Shown here: positions 53,128 through 61,346 of the stretch, in pieces
Layout of the letters: each line of letters begins with the position of its first letter
Numbering within the stretch: position 1 is the stretch's first letter
Assembly (NCBI GenBank): GCA_000723505.1
Contig: HG934468.1
Location: 1,706,798 to 1,770,797 of the forward strand
DNA length: 64,000 nt
Direction: 5' to 3'
Source: Mucinivorans hirudinis
Lineage (GTDB): Bacteria > Bacteroidota > Bacteroidia > Bacteroidales > Rikenellaceae
Translations under genes and position numbers: made by a program
Notes under the pieces: generated by a model
What the model was told of the DNA's origin: nothing
The model's input: the letters and a program-made list of their open reading frames with translations, nothing else
Database searches by the model: none

Positions 53128-53418
53128 TTATTTTTTCGTTTTTAATAGTTCTTTTATGTCGGAGCGCATCTCTCGCAGGTCGGTTTGAATCGACACGAAC
53201 TGTGTCATTGTGGCTTCGAATACCGCCTTATCGAGCTTGATAGCGTCGATGCGGTCGTACTGATCTGCTATCTTTGCCTCCAACGCCGTACATTTGGCAT
53301 TAAGGGCTGAAATCTGCTGAGTGTTGCTGACGTGCTGAACATAGAAGGTGATTACAAAAGATGCAATCACAATGAGCACTCGGAGGTTTGTGGTGATAAA
53401 GTCTTTAAATTGAGTCAT
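53128..53418 (-). CDS. Small phage membrane protein with coiled coil
   Basis: 96 residues. A membrane helix (LRVLIVIASFVITFYVQHV) followed by a coiled coil (ALNAKCTALEAKIADQYDRI, TDLREMRSDIKELLK). Holin or spanin-like by position and form only. Confidence 0.7.
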   Translation of the reverse strand: MTQFKDFITTNLRVLIVIASFVITFYVQHVSNTQQISALNAKCTALEAKIADQYDRIDAIKLDKAVFEATMTQFVSIQTDLREMRSDIKELLKTKK

Positions 53419-53423
53419 TCGTA

Positions 53424-53579
53424 TTATGGGATTAAAATTGAAAATGCTTCTTTGACCGCTCGGATAAGTCCCTGAGCCGATTCACTATCTTTGAACACAC
53501 CGAAGAACACCAACCCCACAATCAGGGTGATGTAGATTATCCTTTCGGCTGTTTGTCTGCTAATCTTCACTCTCTTCAT
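53424..53579 (-). CDS. Very small phage membrane protein
   Basis: 51 residues from the ATG at 53579 (MKRVKISRQTAERIIYITLI), one membrane helix and a short tail. Overlaps the end of the small terminase gene by 20 bases. It could be a holin. No family recognised. Confidence 0.6.
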   Translation of the reverse strand: MKRVKISRQTAERIIYITLIVGLVFFGVFKDSESAQGLIRAVKEAFSILIP

Positions 53580-54057
53580 TGTGTGTAGGAGGATTTTGGG
53601 GTACAATCACATTAAAGATGATGTTGCCCGAGTTATCTTTATTTCTATTGCTCTCTGATGCCGAATGCTTAATCGGGAATATCTCCATCAAAGCTTTAGC
53701 TGCGTTCACCGACACAGCACGCAGCGGAGCGGGAGATACAGGCACACCAAATTTGTCGATATACTCACCCTTAGCAGTCTCAGACATCACCGCTTTGAGA
53801 GTCTCTGCCACCTGTAATTTCACCGCAATCGTTTCAGTCTCAATATCACGCACCTTAACAAGCTCCTTGATATACGAGGCGATGTGTTCTTGCGCCATCA
53901 AACGACGAGCAGCCAGAGCTATGTTCTTGCGATTCTCGCCGAACACCTCACGATAGCACGCCTCGGCTTGTCCTGCAAACTCTTTGTCACCATCGACAAA
54001 AAGGTCGCAGAACTCCATTTCGCTCTCAGTCAGTTTTATTTCGTTATTCTCTTCCAT
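53560..54057 (-). CDS. Phage terminase small subunit
   Basis: 165 residues. LTESEMEFCDLFVDGDKEFA, GQAEACYREVFGENRKNIAL and AARRLMAQEHIASYIKELVK are the Terminase_2-type DNA-binding and oligomerisation pattern; the C-terminus is polar and disordered. It recognises the packaging site and works with the large subunit at 49797-51389. Confidence 0.82.
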   Translation of the reverse strand: MEENNEIKLTESEMEFCDLFVDGDKEFAGQAEACYREVFGENRKNIALAARRLMAQEHIASYIKELVKVRDIETETIAVKLQVAETLKAVMSETAKGEYIDKFGVPVSPAPLRAVSVNAAKALMEIFPIKHSASESNRNKDNSGNIIFNVIVPQNPPTHNEESED

Positions 54058-54068
54058 ATCTAAAATTG

Positions 54069-54091
54069 AGCCCGGAAGGGATATCCGGGCT
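54069..54091 (-). other. GC-rich hairpin between phage genes
   Basis: AGCCCGGA (54069-54076) pairs with TCCGGGCT (54084-54091) over a 7-base loop, in the short gap before the small terminase. On the minus strand CAATTTTA follows, so it could be a weak terminator or attenuator. Confidence 0.5.
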
Positions 54092-54104
54092 GCTCTTATT
54101 CCTT

Positions 54105-54371
54105 CTATTTAAGAATAGTGGTTTGCTGGTCGGGAGGTTTAATGAGATGTGATTTTTCTTGAATTAATTGCTCCATCAGCAGTTCGTAAAAAACCTGTGC
54201 CAGGGCATTGGCTGCTGCTTCGGCATCGGCGAGTGAGTTGATGGTTCGCATATTAAAGGCGATGTTCAGGTCGTAGCCCGAGATTACAGCCATCATCTCC
54301 TGACCGCTGTAATCCATCGCCCCGTAGGTCATTCTCTCTGACTCTTTGAAGGTAATTTGTTTCTCGTCCAT
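54105..54371 (-). CDS. Hypothetical phage protein
   Basis: 88 residues (MAVISGYDLNIAFNMRTINS, ANALAQVFYELLMEQLIQEK). Not recognised. Follows the exonuclease gene by 3 bases, so same transcript. Confidence 0.65.
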   Translation of the reverse strand: MDEKQITFKESERMTYGAMDYSGQEMMAVISGYDLNIAFNMRTINSLADAEAAANALAQVFYELLMEQLIQEKSHLIKPPDQQTTILK

Positions 54372-54374
54372 AAC

Positions 54375-55148
54375 TTAAATTTTAAAGTGGGTACGTGTTT
54401 TCTCCTGCTTTGCCATTACAAAGCCTTCTGTTCCCTCTTGTCTGAGTCGTGATGCACAAACGGCAGCGATATTGAGAGTTGCCGTAACGTCTGCACCAGC
54501 ATCGTGGGCATCATCTAAGAGGATTCCGAAACGCTCGGCAAGTATCTCCAACTTGTAAGAGGTTACATCCGCTCGATTACAAAAAGCCAGTCGCCCAAGG
54601 TCGATGGTGTCGATGTAGTGAGGCTGAAAATTGCCGTAAAAGTCGGTCGTTCCGGCAAAGCACTTCTCAAACTCTTTACTCAGCGCGGCATAAGCCATCA
54701 TCTGCTGCAAGAAACCAATGTCGAAAGTGATATTCTGCCCGATGAGTATCGGTTTGCATTGAGCACCTTTGGAGAGTGTGTGCTTTTGGACAAATTCAAC
54801 AACCTCAGTGGCAACCTCCTTAATGTCAAAGCCCATCAGATTGAGTGTCTCCATCGTGATTGCCGTGTATGCCAAAGCCTCTTTTTCATACTTCATCAGT
54901 ACGCCCTCTGCCTCCTCTTCAATAGCGTGGCGAGTTTTCAGCACCTTACGTTTGGGAGTACCACCAATATCCTGCTTGTTGTATGGGGTGATATACTTCT
55001 GGTACGCTCCCAAAACCTCCCAGTTATCCAATCTTACTGCCTGCATCGCTATCTGAGTGCAGGCACAATCCCTACAATCCAATCCACCGGTCTCAAAGTC
55101 CAGAACAATGGCGGTATATATCTTTGGTTCTACCTTTGGCGCTGCCAT
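54375..55148 (-). CDS. Phage DnaQ-like 3'-5' exonuclease
   Basis: 257 residues from the ATG at 55148. DEDDh motifs: IVLDFETGGL (Asp-x-Glu), NITFDIGFLQ and the final DAHDAGADVTATLNI (His and Asp). It probably proofreads for the split polymerase alpha encoded upstream, which has no exonuclease domain of its own. It overlaps the kinase gene by 19 bases. Confidence 0.9.
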   Translation of the reverse strand: MAAPKVEPKIYTAIVLDFETGGLDCRDCACTQIAMQAVRLDNWEVLGAYQKYITPYNKQDIGGTPKRKVLKTRHAIEEEAEGVLMKYEKEALAYTAITMETLNLMGFDIKEVATEVVEFVQKHTLSKGAQCKPILIGQNITFDIGFLQQMMAYAALSKEFEKCFAGTTDFYGNFQPHYIDTIDLGRLAFCNRADVTSYKLEILAERFGILLDDAHDAGADVTATLNIAAVCASRLRQEGTEGFVMAKQEKTRTHFKI

Positions 55149-55663
55149 CTGCAAATCTTTTTATAGGTTTCGTAAATCTTCATATCGAACTCCTCGATCG
55201 TGCCGTTGTTCTCAATCACGCAGTCGTAATAGCCCAGCGGTAGTGGTTCTCGGTCTTCGTCTCGCATAATCCGACATAGTGGTATGCCTCGCTCAAGCAA
55301 GGTGTCCATTGTCGCCTCCACACGAATGGAGATAATATCGAACTTGTGGCTCTTATTCTCTTTGAGGAATCGCAGTCCACGCTCATCGACCACGTAGGCA
55401 CAGTAACCTTTGGGCGGCACCTGCTCCTCAAGGGCGAAGTATTCATAGTCGGCAAATTTGGTGTAGGATAGCATCTGGGAGCGTCCGAAACGGTGAGCAT
55501 TTTTGATGTAGTAATGGTCCACACCCTCAATTTCACCCTCTCGCATCGGGCGTGTCGTGTGCGATACAATCAGATACACGCCTAACTGCTCTTGCAGCAT
55601 TTTTGAAAGGTAGGTCTTGCCCGAGCCGCTTGCCCCGACAATGGCGATAATAGTTGGTTTCAT
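55130..55663 (-). CDS. Guanylate-kinase-like nucleotide kinase (phage)
   Basis: 177 residues. P-loop GASGSGKTYLSKM, SHTTRPMREGEIEGVDHYYI (NMP-binding part of the guanylate kinase family) and a shortened lid. Could supply nucleotides or phosphorylate a modified base. Same transcript as its neighbours. Confidence 0.82.
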   Translation of the reverse strand: MKPTIIAIVGASGSGKTYLSKMLQEQLGVYLIVSHTTRPMREGEIEGVDHYYIKNAHRFGRSQMLSYTKFADYEYFALEEQVPPKGYCAYVVDERGLRFLKENKSHKFDIISIRVEATMDTLLERGIPLCRIMRDEDREPLPLGYYDCVIENNGTIEEFDMKIYETYKKICRWQRQR

Positions 55664-55675
55664 TGTTGTGAAAAG

Positions 55676-56017
55676 TTAGATGATTTCTAAAATTGTTGAT
55701 TTGTAAGAACTTAAACTATTAGCCCCCAAGTAATCGCTGTATCTGATTTGGGCGGAGACTACAATCACGTTATCTTTTAGGTTTTTAATCTTCTCGGCGT
55801 ACTCTTGGAGCGTATCATCCCAAAGCACCATTTCGACTGCATCGTTGTTCTGCTGGAGGGTGATTTTCAGAAAGCGGCGTTTCTCACCGGTCATCTTGTC
55901 TGTGTAGGATTTCTCTTCTGTCTCGATGACCGTGGCACAAATGGCCACACGCTTACTCTCATTATCGAGGTTGAGCACATCAGCCAAATTCATATAGGCG
56001 GCTCGACCCTTGAACAA
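55676..56017 (-). CDS. OB-fold domain, probable C-terminal piece of the phage polymerase
   Basis: 113 residues. An OB-fold of the kind that ends DnaE proteins (RVAICATVIETEEKSYTDKM, RFLKITLQQNNDAVEMVLWD, VIVVSAQIRYSDYLG). It is in the same frame as the polymerase gene at 56060-57853, from which only one TAA and 14 codons (VDYRGIFDSSKSKE) separate it. The only start is a TTG. Either read-through joins them or a nonsense mutation cut the polymerase. Confidence 0.7.
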   Translation of the reverse strand: MFKGRAAYMNLADVLNLDNESKRVAICATVIETEEKSYTDKMTGEKRRFLKITLQQNNDAVEMVLWDDTLQEYAEKIKNLKDNVIVVSAQIRYSDYLGANSLSSYKSTILEII

Positions 56018-56059
56018 CTCTTTGCTCTTGGAGGAGTCGAAAATCCCTCTGTAATCGAC

Positions 56060-57853
56060 TTATCCCACGCCCGAAAGGGCTATTTGTTGCATCGACCAAT
56101 AGTGAGGTTTGAGCACCATATCGGCAGGAAAATCCTGTTCACTGAGCGTAAATCCTAATAGCTCGGCAGCCTGTTGAACGATGCGGTAGCGGTCGGTTAT
56201 CACATCAACACCCTCGATATTGTCAAAGCACCCGGCAAGAATCATATTGCGAATATGCCGTGCATTGACCGGGACACGTGATTGTTGCTCAGTATTGTCG
56301 GGGTCATCCCAATACTCATAGCGTTTGAGTTTGTGTTTAAATATCCTATGGATAAAGTTCTCAAGCGAAGTGAAGAGCCCGTTTTTGGTTCGTTCTTCGA
56401 TAACATAGCTTGCCGCCTTGCTTCCGACCATCTTTATGCGGGTAAGCGACCAGAAAATCTTATCCTGAGCATAGTCGGTTGTAAAGTGCACATCAGACAC
56501 ATTGATATCCGGAGGCACAATCTTAGCAACTGAGCATTGCTCCATCTCGGACATCAACGTCGATATCTCCTTGTCATCGGCCCATTGGAGTGCAACGGTG
56601 TAGAATGCCGTAGGAAAGTTGGCTTTGAGGTAAGCTCCAACATAGGCGGTAATGGCATAAGCGGTTGCGTGCGACTTATTGAAAAGATAGGACCCACCGG
56701 ACTCAATCATCTCCCAAATCTTCACGGCATCTTCCTCTGGGCAACCTCTCTGGGCAGCTCCACTGAGAAACTTCTCTTTCATAGCGTGGATCTTGTCGAT
56801 ACGCTTTTTTGAGATGAGTTTCAGCAAGCTTACACCTTCACCAAGCGAGAAACCACCCACCTCACGAGCTATCTGAGCCAGTGATTCCTGATAAGTCAGC
56901 TGACCAAAGCTATCTTTGAGTGCATCGTAAGTCCCCCATAGGTATTGAGGTTCGACCTCGCCACGTTTGCAGAGCAGGTATTTCTCTGCCGAGCCTGATT
57001 CTAACGTTGCCGGGCGATACAAGGCATTAGCCGCTATCAGGTCATTGATACAGTCGGGGCGCATATCCATCAGATACTTGGTCATTCCACGAGATGAGAA
57101 TTGAAACACATTTTGGCAATGACCATCAGAGAGAATCTGATAGGTTTTTTCATCATCCAAATCTCCTTTCACAATCTCTTCAAACGATAATCCGGCATTA
57201 TACACCCTGTTGCATTCATTGATGGTCTGATTGATTTTAGATAGCTCCTTGATGCCCAAACAGTCGTTTTTGAGCAGTCCGACCTCATCTAATGAGTAGC
57301 CGTCAAACTCGGACACCAGAACACCATCTACTTTTTTAATAGGCGTATAGTCGAAACACTCCATCGGCTGACCGTCTTTGGTTTCGGGGGTAATAAGTAT
57401 GGCTGAAGCGTGAACCGATGCGGAGCGAGGTTGCCCCATCAGCGGACGAATATCCTCAATCACCTGCGGATAACGAGTAATAAAATCCTTAACCTTCCTG
57501 TTGGTTGCCGCCAGCTTAAAGAGGTCTGTCCACGTCATTTTATCATCGTCAAAAATGGCGGTGATATAGTTGGTGATACTCAGTGGCACTTTGTGCACAC
57601 GGGCAACGTCCTTGATAGCGGCTTTGATTTTTAGTGTAGTCAGTGTTCCGGCGGAGAACACACGCTGTTTGCCGCCTGTGTTATATCGTCTCTCCAAATA
57701 CTCCTTGACCTCACCACGGCGGTCTGATTGGTAGTCGATATCCACGTCAGCCAATACGCCACCGGTGCCCTGCAAGTAACCATCTCCCACGCAGCTATCC
57801 AAGACTGCCACTAAATCGGGAGCTTGTTTTACCTCTATCTTATTTATTCTCAT
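56060..57853 (-). CDS. Phage DNA polymerase III alpha-type, C-terminal piece
   Basis: 597 residues with the polymerase C-family palm and fingers: VLADVDIDYQSDRRGEVKEY carries the second catalytic Asp pair, followed by ASVHASAILITPETKDGQP, VGLLKNDCLGIKELSKINQ and GGSYLFNKSHATAYA. The N-terminal PHP and the first part of the palm are in the gene at 58576-60312, with a DNA methyltransferase gene between. It ends in HYWSMQQIALSGVG at an in-frame TAA. The N-terminal 40 residues, before VLADVD, have no match to DnaE. Confidence 0.9.
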   Translation of the reverse strand: MRINKIEVKQAPDLVAVLDSCVGDGYLQGTGGVLADVDIDYQSDRRGEVKEYLERRYNTGGKQRVFSAGTLTTLKIKAAIKDVARVHKVPLSITNYITAIFDDDKMTWTDLFKLAATNRKVKDFITRYPQVIEDIRPLMGQPRSASVHASAILITPETKDGQPMECFDYTPIKKVDGVLVSEFDGYSLDEVGLLKNDCLGIKELSKINQTINECNRVYNAGLSFEEIVKGDLDDEKTYQILSDGHCQNVFQFSSRGMTKYLMDMRPDCINDLIAANALYRPATLESGSAEKYLLCKRGEVEPQYLWGTYDALKDSFGQLTYQESLAQIAREVGGFSLGEGVSLLKLISKKRIDKIHAMKEKFLSGAAQRGCPEEDAVKIWEMIESGGSYLFNKSHATAYAITAYVGAYLKANFPTAFYTVALQWADDKEISTLMSEMEQCSVAKIVPPDINVSDVHFTTDYAQDKIFWSLTRIKMVGSKAASYVIEERTKNGLFTSLENFIHRIFKHKLKRYEYWDDPDNTEQQSRVPVNARHIRNMILAGCFDNIEGVDVITDRYRIVQQAAELLGFTLSEQDFPADMVLKPHYWSMQQIALSGVG

Positions 57854-58604
57854 TGCTCAATCTCTCTTTTGCTGTTTTAAATATGGTGGAATCTATCTCT
57901 ATCCCTATAAATTTGCGCCCTGTGTTTCGGCAGGCAACACCGGTGGAGCCACTGCCCATTGCAAAGTCGATTACCGTGTCGCCCTCTTTGGTGTAGGTGC
58001 CAATCAGATACTCTAAAAGAGCAACCGGTTTCTGGGTCGGATGCAGGGCTGAGGTCTGTTTGTCGGTTTTGAACTTCAATACACTGCGAGGGTATCGCTC
58101 CGTAGAGTCGTAGTTACCGTAATTGTCGTGTTTGCGGTATATGTCACCTGCACGGCATTTTAGTTGATGCTCTGGGGCTACTACTTTGCGTTTATGTCCA
58201 TAAGTTTTGATTGGATAGTATGCCGGAAGTTTTTGGTAGAAGACCAGTATATCTTCGTGGCATTTGAGCGGCATACGCTTAGCATTGAGAAACCCTGTGC
58301 CTTGGGTCTTCTCCCACACCCAGTTATAGCGGAGGTTCTTCAGGTTTGATGAACCCAGCGTTGAAGTGAAAGGTTGCTGAGCAAAGAGCAAAATCGCTGT
58401 ATTTGGTTCGGTAATCATATCCAAGCAGCTCCACATCTGCGTTGTGTCGATGACCGAATCCCATTTGCAGTTTGTGGTGCCGAAAGGAATATCCGAGAGC
58501 ACCAAATCCGCGTTAAAACCGCTATCAGCCAACTGAGGCATCACCTCAAGGCAATCGCCCAAGTAGAGGGTCGTATTACTGTCTATGATTGTTGGTTTTA
58601 CCAT
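57840..58604 (-). CDS. Phage N4/N6-type DNA methyltransferase, between two polymerase pieces
   Basis: 254 residues, beta-class order: catalytic motif IV SDIPFGTTNCKWDS (DIPF variant of DPPY) first, SAM motif I DFAMGSGSTGVA near the end, and HPTQKPVALLEYLIGTY between. It overlaps the upstream polymerase piece by 29 bases and the downstream piece by 14 bases, each in a different frame. It could protect phage DNA from host restriction such as the type I system in this window. Confidence 0.92.
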   Translation of the reverse strand: MVKPTIIDSNTTLYLGDCLEVMPQLADSGFNADLVLSDIPFGTTNCKWDSVIDTTQMWSCLDMITEPNTAILLFAQQPFTSTLGSSNLKNLRYNWVWEKTQGTGFLNAKRMPLKCHEDILVFYQKLPAYYPIKTYGHKRKVVAPEHQLKCRAGDIYRKHDNYGNYDSTERYPRSVLKFKTDKQTSALHPTQKPVALLEYLIGTYTKEGDTVIDFAMGSGSTGVACRNTGRKFIGIEIDSTIFKTAKERLSNENK

Positions 58605-60312
58605 TGCCGAAGTAGTTAATCATCCATAAGTAATCTCTATGGTCGAACACTACATCGTCGCCATCAATCAATTGATCTGCATATACTACCTGCTCCGTGC
58701 CATCACGAATGACGAGCAGTTGAGCATCTTTATCAAGTTTGAGAACCTTGCCGTTGTCGAGTGTCATTTCTACATAGGCGTTGGTTTTCATCTCGTTTAC
58801 GAACTTAGTCGTCTGTGTCGGATAGAGCCCGGCACGCTCGGGGAGCAGAAAACGCTCGAAAAGCAAATCAAACTTTATCGGGTCGATAAGCGTTAGCCCC
58901 AGCAAGTACATCACCAAGCATCCGCCAGCCGAACCACGACCGCAACCCACCAATATACCATTGGCACGAGCCCAATTCACCGTATCGTACTGCACGAGCA
59001 TATAGTCAACATTGTCGGTCGATTCAAGGATATAGACCTCGTGTTCCAACCGTTTACGATACTGCTCACTCTTGTCGGCAGGGACAAGCCGTGCGAACCC
59101 CTCTTCAAGCAGAGAGAGAAACATCGTGTGTCGGTCGTCATATTTTTGTTGCTCCTCGGGGGTCATATCGTATCGGGGCATAAAATTTCTATCGGTCTCA
59201 TACATCGCCATAGCTTTTTCGGCTATCTCGACTGTTGGTTGGCACATCTTCTCAAAAAGCTTCTCCACATTCCACTTGTCGTTAAAGAGTGGTTTGAGTA
59301 CCGCAAAATGCTCATCCACATCTTTGAAGTATTGCTCATCACTCTGTCTGTGTGCTGCTCCGGTTGCCACCTTACCCAGCAGGATTTTGTTTTTCGCATC
59401 ATCGCGGTCCAGATAGTAGCAATCCACTATTAGAATAGGGTCTATCTCGAATGAAAGGGTTAGCGGATTGCCAAAATTCTCAAAGAAAGTGGCAGCAGAG
59501 TTCAGCACCTCCACATCAATTCGGTCAGCTTTATACTCGCTCAAATCAACCTGAAAGTAGCACCGCTCAAATCTCTGTTTGAATCCGCTAATCAGACGAC
59601 GGTTCGCTTTGAGCCACCCTCCAGAGAGTTTGCCGAAGACCAATATGTTGCCTTCACCGTATTGGTTTAGGGTCTCGACAGAGATAGTTTGATTCTCAGA
59701 ATCGACCATCACTGCCTTTTGAATCCGAAGCAGGTTTTGAAGACCTATCTGATTAATTGCATAGACCTTCATCTCTACTTTCTCATCTAAATGCTCTACT
59801 GTGAGCGAGTAGCCGAAAACGTGTTTAATTCCGGCAGCCTTGCACTCCTTTTGTAGGTTGAGTGTTGCCGCCATTGTGTTATAGTCGCATATTCCGATGG
59901 CTGAGTGGCCAAGGTATTTCGCCTTCCGTACCCAGAGCGACAAATCGCCCGAACCGCTAAGAAGCTCATACGGAGTATGCACACCCAAGTTCACAAATGG
60001 AGTTTGTAATTGAGTCGGTTTGCGTTTGCCTACATATTTAAGGATGTTGAAGCGGAACTCCTCTCGCAAATCGTAGTAGTACCAGTTGTTGCCAAATGGG
60101 AAAACCACATAAAAGATTCCCTCTTCCATCAACACCTCAGGGCTCTCCATCAGGTTAAACTTCAATTGCTCGGCATCGGATTTGAAAATGGAGGTTACCC
60201 TCGTTAGGTCGGCAAGAAAGAGTTTGCCAAACTCTTCTATCTCAATAACCTCATCATCTAATTGACTGTATGATATTTTGTTGGCTTCAAGCCAAGGTAT
60301 AAGTTCGTTCAT
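58576..60312 (-). CDS. Phage DNA polymerase III alpha-type, N-terminal piece with Hint-like tail
   Basis: 578 residues. The PHP domain is visible as VNLGVHTPYELLSGSGDLSL and AKYLGHSAIGICDYNTMAAT. The start of the polymerase palm is VGCGRGSAGGCLVMYLLGLT and LLFERFLLPERAG. The final about 85 residues do not match DnaE: TLDNGKVLKLDKDAQLLVIR and VVYADQLIDGDDVVF resemble the block B region of Hint/intein domains, without the usual Thr/His or a Cys nucleophile. The protein then ends, and the rest of the palm is in the gene at 56060-57853. Its end overlaps the methyltransferase start. Confidence 0.88.
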   Translation of the reverse strand: MNELIPWLEANKISYSQLDDEVIEIEEFGKLFLADLTRVTSIFKSDAEQLKFNLMESPEVLMEEGIFYVVFPFGNNWYYYDLREEFRFNILKYVGKRKPTQLQTPFVNLGVHTPYELLSGSGDLSLWVRKAKYLGHSAIGICDYNTMAATLNLQKECKAAGIKHVFGYSLTVEHLDEKVEMKVYAINQIGLQNLLRIQKAVMVDSENQTISVETLNQYGEGNILVFGKLSGGWLKANRRLISGFKQRFERCYFQVDLSEYKADRIDVEVLNSAATFFENFGNPLTLSFEIDPILIVDCYYLDRDDAKNKILLGKVATGAAHRQSDEQYFKDVDEHFAVLKPLFNDKWNVEKLFEKMCQPTVEIAEKAMAMYETDRNFMPRYDMTPEEQQKYDDRHTMFLSLLEEGFARLVPADKSEQYRKRLEHEVYILESTDNVDYMLVQYDTVNWARANGILVGCGRGSAGGCLVMYLLGLTLIDPIKFDLLFERFLLPERAGLYPTQTTKFVNEMKTNAYVEMTLDNGKVLKLDKDAQLLVIRDGTEQVVYADQLIDGDDVVFDHRDYLWMINYFGNGKTNNHRQ

Positions 60313-61346
60313 CGTTGTTGGATTTTAGTAAGTTTATATTCGAGTGGTGTTTTAAGGCGATGGGCAAAAATTTCAAATATCTCTGCTCGGGTGAGGTCTT
60401 GCCAATCCTTCGTGGGGTCGGCAATGTCTGCAATGAGCACATCGAAGTAGCTGGCAAGCTCCGAAGCTGTCTGTTTGATAGCCTCCACCGCATCACCATC
60501 ATAGCCCAGAACCACCGTTTTGACCCCTTTGGACTGAAGTTTATAGATTTGCACATTGGAGATTTTCTTGCCGAAGGTGGCAACCACTGCAATCTCTCGG
60601 CTGTCGTATAGTTCCAGCTTGCGAGTGAGTGCCACTACATCAAAAATGCCCTCGACAATAATCACCGTGTCAGTCTCATCCTCGATGACGGCATCGTAGT
60701 TATAGAGCAACTTGATAAAGTCGTTCTGCGTGGAGTTATTGAAGCGTCTGATTTGATATTCGCCCCTGATTTTGGCTTTGCGGTTGTAGCTGTCAATTTC
60801 GTCCTTACTCCAGATATGGCGAGCCACATAGCCCACCGTATCGCCTTCATCTATGACCGGGAAAATCACATAGTCATCAAATCGGCGGTTGAGCCCCTTA
60901 GTGGTGCCGACCGGAAAATATTCGTAGTCATCCATACTGAAACCACGGTTTTTCAGGTAAGGGTGCGAGAAGGTTCGTCTGTAAAAATCCGGCAGCTCGA
61001 CAATACCCAACGAGTCGTCAATCTCATCGTCCTGCTCCAAGGGGAACAGCAGTTCTGGGTTCAGCTCCGCTTCAAGGTCGATGGTCTGCGTTACCGCCAG
61101 ATCCATACGCCCGATATCTTCCAACAGCCTACCGAGAGTCTGGTTTGAGCGACCGCACGAAAAGCAGTGGCTCATAAACTGTCTCTTGCGCTGACTTTCC
61201 TTGCCGATGTATATGCCAAACTTACCCTCCTTGCCACAGTACGGGCAGCGACAAATCAGGTTCTTATTGCCGCCGTCCCGCTGTGCCGAAAGGTGTCGTG
61301 TCAGCTCCTCAATAAGATACTGGGTCTCTGTCTTAGTCAGTATCAT
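60309..61346 (-). CDS. Phage DnaG-like primase (zinc ribbon and TOPRIM)
   Basis: 345 residues from the ATG at 61346 (MILTKTETQYLIEELTRHLS), which overlaps the helicase end by 14 bases. The zinc ribbon is CRCPYCGKEG and HCFSCGRSN (about 35-75), and the TOPRIM core VIIVEGIFDVVALTRKLE and GYDGDAVEAIKQTASEL. ATGA overlap with the polymerase gene. It lays primers at the phage fork. Confidence 0.9.
   Translation of the reverse strand: MILTKTETQYLIEELTRHLSAQRDGGNKNLICRCPYCGKEGKFGIYIGKESQRKRQFMSHCFSCGRSNQTLGRLLEDIGRMDLAVTQTIDLEAELNPELLFPLEQDDEIDDSLGIVELPDFYRRTFSHPYLKNRGFSMDDYEYFPVGTTKGLNRRFDDYVIFPVIDEGDTVGYVARHIWSKDEIDSYNRKAKIRGEYQIRRFNNSTQNDFIKLLYNYDAVIEDETDTVIIVEGIFDVVALTRKLELYDSREIAVVATFGKKISNVQIYKLQSKGVKTVVLGYDGDAVEAIKQTASELASYFDVLIADIADPTKDWQDLTRAEIFEIFAHRLKTPLEYKLTKIQQR

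Noticed and set aside
54618-55166. Plus-strand frame opposite the exonuclease gene
   Set aside because: Opposite strand to DEDDh motifs; no own features.
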